Of a stretch of DNA of 33,024 nucleotides, positions 22,578-29,035 are shown in pieces. Source of the DNA: CBEUVQ01 sp965546615 (GTDB lineage Bacteria; Bacillota; Desulfotomaculia; Desulfotomaculales; Desulfohalotomaculaceae); NCBI GenBank assembly GCA_965546615.1, contig CBEUVQ010000028.1, forward strand, positions 1 to 33,024. The letters run 5' to 3'. The notes under the pieces were generated by a model, which worked only from the letters and a program-made list of their open reading frames with translations, was not told where the DNA came from and did not search any database. A program made the translations under genes and the position numbers. Position 1 is the stretch's first letter; each line of letters starts with the position of its first letter.

Positions 22578-23203
22578 TACACTCTCCTTGTATAACCAAT
22601 TGAATAAAATATTATTTTATTAGCACCGTTATTAATTAATGCCTGAATGCAATCTTCATCAACATTAACACCTTTAGTATAAATATCATCGATAAGTATT
22701 ATTCTCTTACCATTTATTTTACTTTTATCTATTTCGCAAGTATTAACTGTAATACCAGGATATGGTTTGTCGCCATCGTTTAAAATTTTACCTTCTTTAG
22801 TTGCTTTGCTTAAATGTGTTGTAAAAGTATTTTTAAATCGTCTAATACAGTTCGTGCCATCAACAACCCCATCAATATGCTTAGCAGCAATTTTTATTGC
22901 TTGCTTGAACATTAGTTGGTTTTCTGAATACGTTTTCTCCGATTTTGCTCTAGGCACGCAGACCAACGTACAATTTGATATACCATTATATTCCATAATT
23001 TTCGGAATATCCTGGATCAAAATGTTTATAACCTTCTTTTTTGCTTCAATTAAAATCTTTATTGGTTCTGAATCAAAAGTATTTTTCAATATATTTAAAA
23101 AATCAGGGTTACCCTTTTGTTTATATCCCGTATAGGGTTGATGATAATATCCCGTAACATCCTTTTCTAAATAATCATTTTTTCTAATAGTAAATTCCTC
23201 CAT
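22577..23203 (-). CDS. ComF-like phosphoribosyltransferase of the island operon
   Basis: First gene of the island operon. The type I PRTase signature, hydrophobic strand then acidic pair, is clear: RIILIDDIYTKG (about residues 167-178), followed by VDEDCIQALINNGA as in ComF and other PRTases. The segment CTLVCVPRAKSEKTYSEN would be the substrate-side loop. The N-terminal 70 residues (with HQPYTGYKQKGNPDF) have no family I know, and ComF's zinc-finger cysteines are absent. The open frame extends to an ATG at 23218, but that ATG directly abuts or overlaps the GGGAGGGG ribosome site; the ATG at 23203 is 7 nt from it, giving 208 aa. PRTases transfer the ribose phosphate of PRPP to or from a base. 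Confidence 0.8.
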   Translation of the reverse strand: MEEFTIRKNDYLEKDVTGYYHQPYTGYKQKGNPDFLNILKNTFDSEPIKILIEAKKKVINILIQDIPKIMEYNGISNCTLVCVPRAKSEKTYSENQLMFKQAIKIAAKHIDGVVDGTNCIRRFKNTFTTHLSKATKEGKILNDGDKPYPGITVNTCEIDKSKINGKRIILIDDIYTKGVNVDEDCIQALINNGANKIIFYSIGYTRRV

Positions 23204-23235
23204 CACAACCCCTCCCATTTCTTACATTTATTTTA

Positions 23236-23264
23236 ATTTTATCTCTATGAGTACTTCTTTTCAA
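23236..23264 (-). promoter_or_regulatory. Promoter of the island operon
   Basis: On the minus strand TTGAAA (23264-23259), a 17-bp spacer and TAAAAT (23241-23236): each hexamer is one base off consensus. The predicted start of transcription leaves a leader of about 25 nt before the PRTase ATG at 23203. This is one of the best sigma-A-type promoters in the window. Confidence 0.65.
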
Positions 23265-23695
23265 GAAATTTTTACCAAATAATTACTGTTAATATCATTC
23301 AAACCCTCCTTCATATTAACTAAATCATAGTGTGTTCCAACTATCCTAAAGCAAATTCAACATCTCTTGCCTAACAGATTAGTTTCTCTCTATACCACAT
23401 CACATTTTTTAAATAGAGCTAGTTACGGAATAATTTCTCTACACAAATTCTGCCCCTGACAGGTCATTAAAGATCCTCAAAGACCGACTAAAAAACCTAA
23501 TGATCGTACATTTCCATTATGATAACATTGTCTAATGATTATAAATATTTTGGATATTCTCCTTAATTATAAAAACCTTTGGTTAATTTTACGCTCAAGG
23601 ATAAAAGCTGTCATTTAATTAACGTCCATCAATTTTTAAACTTTACCATTGTCTTCCAATGATCCCTATATGGAAATATATTGTAAAACATCCTC
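23265..23695. other. AT-rich non-coding part of the island next to rlmH
   Basis: About 430 bases with no credible gene. It holds a strong ribosome site (AAGGAGGG) followed by an 8-codon reading frame, MILTVIIW (23298-23272, minus strand), lying upstream of the operon promoter. It may be the stub of a lost gene. A stretch around 23430-23462 faintly resembles the terminal repeat of IS256-type elements, but I would not call it one. The rest shows no recognisable structure. Confidence 0.3.
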
Positions 23696-24174
23696 TACTT
23701 ATGATACGGCTCACCGCGGATAATTTTAAAGCAGCGGTAGATTTGTTCCAGCAAAATTAAGCGCATTAGTTGGTGAGGAAAAATCAATTGGGAAAATGAC
23801 AGTTTGAGGTTCGCCTTTTTTAACAGTTCTTTACTTATGCCCAGCGAACCGCCGATTACCATGGTTATGCTGCTTTTTCCGGTGAGCATAAGGTTATCGA
23901 AATAAGCCGCCAATTCTTCCGAGGTAAATTGTCTGCCGGCAGCATCCAAGCAAATTAAAAAAGTATCCTTGCGAATGTATTGATTTATCTTCGCTGCTTC
24001 TTTTGCTTTGATTTGCTCTGCCGCCGTTTCCGATATGCCTTCCGCATGGGGCTGGTCAGGCACTTCGATTATTTCCACCTTTGCATAGGGCTGCAGCCGT
24101 TTTAAGTATTCCTGTATCCCAAGTTTTAAATATTTTTCTTTTAGTTTTCCTACCGCAATTATCGTCAAATGCAA
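23695..24174 (-). CDS. rlmH: RlmH, 23S rRNA pseudouridine-1915 N3-methyltransferase
   Basis: SPOUT-family enzyme that methylates pseudouridine 1915 in helix 69 of 23S rRNA on assembled ribosomes. The 159-aa length is standard. The N-terminus (LTIIAVGKLKEKYLK) and the knot region FLICLDAAGRQFTSEELA are typical. So are ITMVIGGSLGISKEL and the C-terminal LMRLILLEQIYRCFKIIRGEPYHK, in parts. The start is TTG at 24174 with GGGGTGA upstream. The final codons and stop form one copy of the 14-bp repeat flanking the downstream island. The insertion keeps the protein intact and merely changes the stop (reconstructed TAA to present TAG), exactly as at SCC insertions in orfX. Confidence 0.95.
   Translation of the reverse strand: MHLTIIAVGKLKEKYLKLGIQEYLKRLQPYAKVEIIEVPDQPHAEGISETAAEQIKAKEAAKINQYIRKDTFLICLDAAGRQFTSEELAAYFDNLMLTGKSSITMVIGGSLGISKELLKKANLKLSFSQLIFPHQLMRLILLEQIYRCFKIIRGEPYHK
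23696..23709. repeat. rlmH-side attachment repeat
   Basis: TACTTATGATACGG, the reverse complement of the last rlmH codons (Pro-Tyr-His-Lys) plus the start of the stop codon. Identical to 20791-20804. Confidence 0.75.
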
Positions 24175-24197
24175 GCAAATTCACCCCATAACTAATT

Positions 24198-24217
24198 AGG
24201 GCGCGAATCCGCGCCCT
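24198..24217 (-). terminator. GC-rich hairpin between murA and rlmH
   Basis: Perfect 8-bp stem AGGGCGCG / CGCGCCCT with a 4-base loop, between the murA stop and the rlmH start. On the minus strand it is followed by AATTAGTTATG, not a proper T-run, so it may act as a weak terminator or RNA-processing site. Confidence 0.4.
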
Positions 24218-24264
24218 ACCTTTGTTTGTTATTATTTAACTGTCTGCAGAATACTATGCAGGTA

Positions 24265-25518
24265 TTAAATAAGCTTTACATCCGCCCCCAGCGAACGCAG
24301 TTTTGCTTCGATATTCTGGTATCCGCGGAAGATATATTCCGGGTTGCTGATCTGCGTCTCTCCTTCAGCCATCAGTCCGGCAATTACCAAGGCGGCACCG
24401 GCCCTTAGATCGGTAGCTTTAACATGGGCGCCGTGAAGGGATTTCACCCCTTCAATCAAAGCCATCCGACCTTCTATTTTTATTTTTGCTCCCAAACGTT
24501 TAAGTTCATCGGCAATCTGGAAGCGGTTTTCAAATATATTTTCGATAATCACACTGGTTCCCGGAACGGTGGACAAAAAGGCCATCATTTGTGACTGCAT
24601 ATCGGTGGGAAAGCCGGGGTAAGGCAGCGTCTTAATATCTACAGGATTTAAGCCGCCTTCAGCTTTAACATGAATAGTGTCTTCGCTTTCTGTCACTTCA
24701 ACGTTGGCTTCCCGCAGTTTGGCTATGAGCGGTTCCAAGTGTTTCGGAATAACATTTTCCAGCAGCACATCTCCGCGGGTGGCAGCTGCCGCTACCATAT
24801 ATGTACCTGCTTCAATCCGGTCGGGGATGATGGAATAGCGCTCGCAATCAGACAGTGCGGAAACTCCTTCTATTTTGATAACATCGGTGCCGGCGCCGCG
24901 CACTTTTGCACCCATAGCGTTCAGAAAATTAGCCAAATCCACTATCTCAGGTTCTTTGGCAACGTTTTCAATAACGGTCTGCCCTTCCGCCAGGCAGGCT
25001 GCCATCATAATATTTTCCGTCGCACCGACACTGGGAAAATCGAGATATATTCTTGACCCTTTTAGCTTTTGCGCAGTACCGACAATACAGCCTCGCTCTA
25101 AGGATATATTCGCTCCCAAGCCTGAAAGCCCTTTAAAATGCAGATCCATCGGGCGCACACCGATATTGCAGCCCCCGGGCAGGGCGACGCTGCCGCGGCC
25201 AAATTTAGTTAACAGCGGGCCAAGCAGCAGGTTAGAGGCGCGAAGCTTTTTTACCAGTTCGTACGGCGGCTCGCCATCTATACTTTTGGGGGGATCAATA
25301 TACAGGCAGTTGGTATCCTGCCATTTTACTTCAGCACCCATTGTGCCGATTATTTCAATTAAAACTCTGACATCACTGATATCAGGCGTGTTTTCTAAAA
25401 ACAGCGGCTTGTCTGCCATTAGCGCCGCACAAATTATTGCCAGGGAAGCATTTTTCGCTCCGCCGATTCTGACCTGCCCTTTCAGCGGGTTCCCCCCATT
25501 AATAACCAGTTTTCTCAA
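24265..25518 (-). CDS. murA: UDP-N-acetylglucosamine 1-carboxyvinyltransferase (MurA)
   Basis: First committed step of peptidoglycan precursor synthesis: transfer of enolpyruvate from PEP to UDP-GlcNAc, the fosfomycin target. From the TTG at 25518 the protein is 417 aa, the classical length. It starts MRKLVINGGNPLKGQVRIGG, with the conserved Lys22-Asn23 in GGAKNAS. The fosfomycin-reactive cysteine is present at residue 117 (LPGGCNIGVRPMDLH). The C-terminal TDLRAGAALVIAGLMAEG carries the conserved arginine. The open frame reaches 25551, but AAGGAGGG lies at 25536-25529, inside that extension, which excludes the upstream ATG. Firmicutes often have two MurA paralogues; which one this is cannot be said. 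Confidence 0.95.
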   Translation of the reverse strand: MRKLVINGGNPLKGQVRIGGAKNASLAIICAALMADKPLFLENTPDISDVRVLIEIIGTMGAEVKWQDTNCLYIDPPKSIDGEPPYELVKKLRASNLLLGPLLTKFGRGSVALPGGCNIGVRPMDLHFKGLSGLGANISLERGCIVGTAQKLKGSRIYLDFPSVGATENIMMAACLAEGQTVIENVAKEPEIVDLANFLNAMGAKVRGAGTDVIKIEGVSALSDCERYSIIPDRIEAGTYMVAAAATRGDVLLENVIPKHLEPLIAKLREANVEVTESEDTIHVKAEGGLNPVDIKTLPYPGFPTDMQSQMMAFLSTVPGTSVIIENIFENRFQIADELKRLGAKIKIEGRMALIEGVKSLHGAHVKATDLRAGAALVIAGLMAEGETQISNPEYIFRGYQNIEAKLRSLGADVKLI

Positions 25519-25596
25519 TGATTTTATGCCCTCCTTATTGTTGCCAAACAATGCAATATTCTCTAATATTCCGTTATATTCCTGCCGACAGGCTGC

Positions 25597-25632
25597 AAAA
25601 AAAAACAGACCCGACTTTAAAATCAGGTCTGT
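25597..25632 (-). terminator. Terminator after the peptidase MA gene
   Basis: Arms ACAGACC and GGTCTGT (25605-25611, 25626-25632) with a partly paired interior, followed on the minus strand by a run of nine T. It overlaps the stop of the upstream peptidase gene and separates it from murA. Confidence 0.85.
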
Positions 25633-26525
25633 TAGGCAGCCAGCAGCTGCCAGTTCTCATCCAGCCAATCATTTAGTTGATTTTCAAATGTTTGTAAATT
25701 AATATCATACGTTTTTTGTAATGCCTGATCAATAGTGCTGCCGCGGCTGAGTGAATCCATTACTTCCAGTATTGATTGTTCACCGTACCGATCTACAAGA
25801 TAGTAAACGGCAGCGAGAGATTGCTTGTAAGCCAATGATTGGTTGGAAAGATAATCAAATTTTTCTGCCAAATCGTTCATTGAATAGCGTTGACTGCTTA
25901 AGCTGCCGGCGGGATCGGTAAACTTAAAACCGGTTAACTGCATTTCTACGTACTGGGCAACCCCTTCGGTAAACCAACGGTTGTAATTTCCCTTGGTTTG
26001 ATAGTCCACTGCCAAGTGGGCGATTTCATGAGCCATTGGCCCCGATGATAAAAAGATCTGCTGAAATTCTTCTTGATCTTCGGCGTCAATCCACTCCCGG
26101 GGAGCTAATACTCTGATTGTACCGGCCCAGTATACTCCCATAGCACTTTCATCAGCGGGCCAGCCAAAGTAATCATTTAACTGCTCACGGTTGGGATAAA
26201 CAACAATGATTGTTTTTTCGCTCGGGTTATAGCCCAATTTATCAGAAACCGGAGTTATAAATTTTTCAGCTGCATCCAGCACCAGCTGAGCCTGCTGCTG
26301 ATCACCTTGATAATACTTAACTATAAAGTGCCGGTCTTCTATTTGCTGAAGATGACGGGTTTGAATTATAGTCATTTTTTTGGCTGTTTCCCGAGCTATG
26401 CTGTAATAATACGGGCGATAACTGTGCCAAGACCAAACAAAGAAAGCAAATATTATTAAAATACATAACAGCACCACAATAAGCTGCATCTGCAAACTGG
26501 GCAATTTAAAATTATTCATTGGCAC
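25632..26525 (-). CDS. Membrane-anchored peptidase of the MA clan (gluzincin)
   Basis: A 297-aa protein with one N-terminal membrane span (about residues 13-32) and an extracellular zinc-peptidase domain. The HExxH motif is HEIAH (166-170), and the third ligand glutamate is in WFTEGVAQY (Glu187), the spacing of gluzincins. This is the Peptidase_MA-like family common in Clostridia, often annotated as collagenase-like or hypothetical; the substrate is unknown. The GTG at 26525 has GGAGG 7 nt upstream, better placed than the ATG two codons later. Terminators lie on both sides, so it is a single-gene transcript. Confidence 0.82.
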   Translation of the reverse strand: MPMNNFKLPSLQMQLIVVLLCILIIFAFFVWSWHSYRPYYYSIARETAKKMTIIQTRHLQQIEDRHFIVKYYQGDQQQAQLVLDAAEKFITPVSDKLGYNPSEKTIIVVYPNREQLNDYFGWPADESAMGVYWAGTIRVLAPREWIDAEDQEEFQQIFLSSGPMAHEIAHLAVDYQTKGNYNRWFTEGVAQYVEMQLTGFKFTDPAGSLSSQRYSMNDLAEKFDYLSNQSLAYKQSLAAVYYLVDRYGEQSILEVMDSLSRGSTIDQALQKTYDINLQTFENQLNDWLDENWQLLAA

Positions 26526-26593
26526 ACTATCACCTCCTGAACACTAGTCAACTAAATTATACGGCAGTGGTGACAGTGCTGCCAGTGGTAATA

Positions 26594-26619
26594 AAAGGTG
26601 CACTTTTCAGTGCACCTTT
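26594..26619 (-). terminator. Terminator after the TPR protein gene
   Basis: Perfect 11-bp stem AAAGGTGCACT / AGTGCACCTTT with a 4-base loop, 11 bases past the TPR gene stop. The 3' arm on the minus strand ends in TTT followed by TATTACC, a short T-run. Confidence 0.75.
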
Positions 26620-26630
26620 AAAACAGCTGC

Positions 26631-27338
26631 TTAATTATTCGCTTTTTCCTTCCATTCTTCAATGACTTGTTTAATTTGTTCGGCAGCCGAACCCTCTGCT
26701 CCGCTCAGCTCTAAATATTTTTCCATCTGCTTCACAGCACCTTGGTAATCTTCTCTACCGTACGCTAAAATTTGGGCATACAGCTGGACAGCCTGCAGGT
26801 TTTTGTCGTCTTTTGCCAGTACTTTCTTTACCTTTTCTTCCGCTTGATCGTACTCTTCACCCGAGAAATAAATATAGGCAAGGTTTATCAGGGCAACATC
26901 ATTGTCAGGATGCTTTTCCAGCACCGTGTTCAGCTGCTTGACTGCTTCGTCTTTCTTATTGTTTGAAAAATACAGTGATGCTAAGTTTATGCGGGCATCG
27001 ATATTATCCGGTTCAATTTCTAAAATGCCATTTAATGTGTCAACCGCTTTGTCTATGTCACCTTTATACATATACAAAGTGGCTAATTGCGCCATCTTTT
27101 CTGTATTTTCAGGATCAGCTTTAAGTTCTTCCTGTGTTTTATCAATTTCCTGTTGGAAGAATTTTTCTACATCTTCTTGAGTAAAAGTGTCTCCTTGATT
27201 ATCAGCGGTATTTGTCACAGCAGGAGGAGCACCAATCCACTGCATGGAACTTAAAATCAACCCTGCCGATAACACGAATATCAGGATAACAAAGACTATT
27301 TTAGTATGTTTTTTTAATCTTTTGCGATCGAAGAACAA
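26631..27338 (-). CDS. Membrane-anchored TPR-repeat protein
   Basis: A 235-aa protein with a basic N-terminus (DRKRLKKHTK), one membrane span (about residues 14-31) and an outward-facing domain built of tetratricopeptide repeats. Repeat units are visible at roughly 84-117 (KMAQLATLYMYKGDIDKAVDTLN), 118-151 and 152-185, each with the A/G and Y/L pattern and the P-x-N turn. TPR domains mediate protein-protein contact; no enzymatic motif is present. It starts with TTG at 27338, 8 nt after GGAGG. It lies between the M23 endopeptidase and the peptidase MA genes, all cell-surface proteins, but each has its own terminator. Confidence 0.8.
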   Translation of the reverse strand: MFFDRKRLKKHTKIVFVILIFVLSAGLILSSMQWIGAPPAVTNTADNQGDTFTQEDVEKFFQQEIDKTQEELKADPENTEKMAQLATLYMYKGDIDKAVDTLNGILEIEPDNIDARINLASLYFSNNKKDEAVKQLNTVLEKHPDNDVALINLAYIYFSGEEYDQAEEKVKKVLAKDDKNLQAVQLYAQILAYGREDYQGAVKQMEKYLELSGAEGSAAEQIKQVIEEWKEKANN

Positions 27339-27425
27339 TCAAATCTCCTCCTCTTAGCTAGTTCAAACCTTTATTATTATAACATCTGCATCCTGCACTT
27401 AGAAAGCAATTTCTGCTGGAAACAA

Positions 27426-27457
27426 GAAAAACCTCCGGCTTATAAATGCCGGAGGTT
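27426..27457 (-). terminator. Terminator after the M23 endopeptidase gene
   Basis: 10-bp stem AACCTCCGGC / GCCGGAGGTT with an 8-base loop, followed on the minus strand by TTTTTC. It lies seven bases past the stop codon. Confidence 0.88.
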
Positions 27458-27463
27458 AATTGT

Positions 27464-28834
27464 TTACCAGACATAGTTAACGGGGTTTTGCGGTTGGCCG
27501 TTAACCCGCACTTCAAAATGCAGGTGCGGACCGGTGCTGTTGCCGGTACTGCCGACGGCACCGATAATTTGTCCTCGCTGAACGCTTTGCCCTACCGAAA
27601 CACTAATTTTGGAAAGGTGGGCATAGCGGGTTACCAAACCGCCGCCGTGAGAAATATCAATACATTTACCATAACCGGAATACCAACCGGCCCGAATTAC
27701 TTTACCGCTTTCAGCAGCAACTACCGGGCTGCCGTATGCCGCTCCTAAATCTATCCCTTCGTGAATACGCCCCCATCTACTGCCAAAGGCAGAAACAATC
27801 GCACCGGAGGCAGGTTTTGCCAAACGTCCGCCGCCGTAGTTACGCGACGCCACTAATGTCCGCGTTCCTTTTTCCACCACTTTGGTTTCCGGTTCTTTTT
27901 TTACCTTCTCTGCAAGTACTTCTTTTTCAACTTCTACACCGTTTTCAGCCACTACTTTATATCTTACTTCTTTTAAGCCGTCGGCACCCTCTTCAATGAC
28001 CTTAGTCTTTCCCTGCAGCATACTGGAATTGCGCCGTATTTCTATCGGTGCTTCAATTTTTTCTTCCACTACCTGTTCAAAAGTGCTGACAACGTTAATT
28101 AAAGGCTTTTTGTCGGAAAGTTTAATAACCTGGCCGATCTGCATCAATTCCGGTTTAAAACCGGGATTGAGCTCTAACAGTTTTTTCTCGGTAAGGTCAT
28201 TTGCCACAGCTATATCCCAAATAGTGTCGCCTTCTTTAACGGTATATCTGTCAACAGTGCCTGACTCTTTCACTTTCGCTACCGCGTCATTTACCGATTT
28301 AATTTCATCGGTGCGCACCGGCATTTCTTCTATCTGCACATCTTCTTTAAAAGCAACTTTTGCATCATCTGCAGCGCAGAACTCGTCTTTTAATTTATTG
28401 AGAAACTTTTCTGCCGTTTGTTTACTTTCAAAGACAAACTGCACTTTTCCGTCCACTTTAACTGCGGCACCTTGTAATTCAAATGCCAAAACTTTTTCTA
28501 ACTGCTCGCGCAGCTCCTCAGTGCTGTTTAAATTATGTATCTGCCGCTTCTCTTTGGTTATGTCGATATCCTGCATAATTTCAACCGGCTGCTTATAATG
28601 TTCGGCTTTCTCTTCAATCAGTTGATTGATAACCTTTTCGGCAGCAGTTCTGCTCTCAGCATAAGCTGCAACTTTTCCGTCCACACTGATCGCATACACC
28701 GTGCTGTTATCTATGTATTTACATGCAAAAAGCGCAATCACAATCACCGGAACAATTAACGCCAAACGCCATTTAACAGGTAATTGGATCAACGGCAGCA
28801 GCTTTTTTGCACCATCTCGTGCCCTGTTTATCAA
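27464..28834 (-). CDS. LysM-G5-M23 peptidoglycan endopeptidase
   Basis: Cell-wall hydrolase with a membrane anchor (LALIVPVIVIALFACKY, about residues 25-41). A long helical/mixed region follows, then a LysM domain (DRYTVKEGDTIWDIAVAND, in parts), a G5 domain (TFEQVVEEKIEAPIEIRRNS and the GADGLKEVRYKV segment) and a C-terminal M23/LytM domain. The M23 domain has the zinc-ligand motifs HEGIDLG and GPHLHFEV and the YAHLS segment. It should cleave peptide cross-links in peptidoglycan; in spore formers similar proteins act in engulfment or outgrowth. The open frame extends to 28975, but GGGAG stands 8 nt before the TTG at 28834, and the extension would place a second odd hydrophobic segment in front. 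I therefore use TTG (456 aa). Confidence 0.87.
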   Translation of the reverse strand: MINRARDGAKKLLPLIQLPVKWRLALIVPVIVIALFACKYIDNSTVYAISVDGKVAAYAESRTAAEKVINQLIEEKAEHYKQPVEIMQDIDITKEKRQIHNLNSTEELREQLEKVLAFELQGAAVKVDGKVQFVFESKQTAEKFLNKLKDEFCAADDAKVAFKEDVQIEEMPVRTDEIKSVNDAVAKVKESGTVDRYTVKEGDTIWDIAVANDLTEKKLLELNPGFKPELMQIGQVIKLSDKKPLINVVSTFEQVVEEKIEAPIEIRRNSSMLQGKTKVIEEGADGLKEVRYKVVAENGVEVEKEVLAEKVKKEPETKVVEKGTRTLVASRNYGGGRLAKPASGAIVSAFGSRWGRIHEGIDLGAAYGSPVVAAESGKVIRAGWYSGYGKCIDISHGGGLVTRYAHLSKISVSVGQSVQRGQIIGAVGSTGNSTGPHLHFEVRVNGQPQNPVNYVW

Positions 28835-28918
28835 CGGTATAACTCCCTTCGCCTTGTCGCGATGCTCTGTTTTATGGTATGTGCTATCCAAAACAGTTAT
28901 TCTATGGAAAACATCATG

Positions 28919-28947
28919 ATTATAACATAAAAAAAATGTCAGGTAAA
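28919..28947 (-). promoter_or_regulatory. Promoter for the M23 endopeptidase gene
   Basis: On the minus strand TTTACC, 17 bp, then TATAAT with an upstream TG (extended -10) and a T-tract. The 18 bases TTTTTTTTATGTTATAAT are identical to those at the ferredoxin-dsr promoter. Confidence 0.55.
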
Positions 28948-28964
28948 TTGTTAAAATGGCAGGT

Positions 28965-28986
28965 ACAGCCGCCAAATGGCGGCTGT
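28965..28986 (-). terminator. Hairpin downstream of the SCIFF maturase gene
   Basis: Perfect 9-bp stem ACAGCCGCC / GGCGGCTGT with a 4-base loop, about 50 bases past the maturase stop. No immediate T-run follows on the minus strand (ACCTGCCATTTT), so termination would be weak. Confidence 0.5.
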
Positions 28987-29035
28987 CGACACAAAATTGT
29001 AAATTATATAAAATTATATAATTATTACAAACTTA

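Larger units (their letters stand above)
20791..23709. mobile_element. SCC-like island inserted at the 3' end of rlmH
   Basis: A 14-bp direct repeat (TACTTATGATACGG on the plus strand) bounds this segment. One copy is the end of rlmH, the other lies 2,905 bp away. Everything between is clearly AT-richer than the flanking genes. It contains one operon of three genes (phosphoribosyltransferase, DprA-like, HAD), a degraded IS3-type transposase piece and some unassigned DNA. The repeat on the rlmH strand reads CCGTATCATAAGTA, which corresponds in position and sequence to the known attachment core of staphylococcal cassette chromosome (SCC) elements at rlmH (orfX). No ccr-type serine recombinase or other integrase is inside, so the element would need help in trans or is a deletion remnant. 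The similarity to SCC is established knowledge plus sequence; mobility is inference. Confidence 0.7.

Noticed and set aside
23430..23463. Possible IS256-type terminal inverted repeat (CTACACAAATTC...CTGACAGG)
   Set aside because: The resemblance needs an insertion in the middle, no transposase piece is next to it and no partner repeat was found; left as an impression only.
24875..25702. 275-codon open frame on the plus strand
   Set aside because: It is the antisense shadow of murA, with serine/proline-rich composition and no start signals.
27882..28598. 238-codon open frame on the plus strand
   Set aside because: Antisense of the M23 endopeptidase gene; low-complexity serine/threonine-rich translation.
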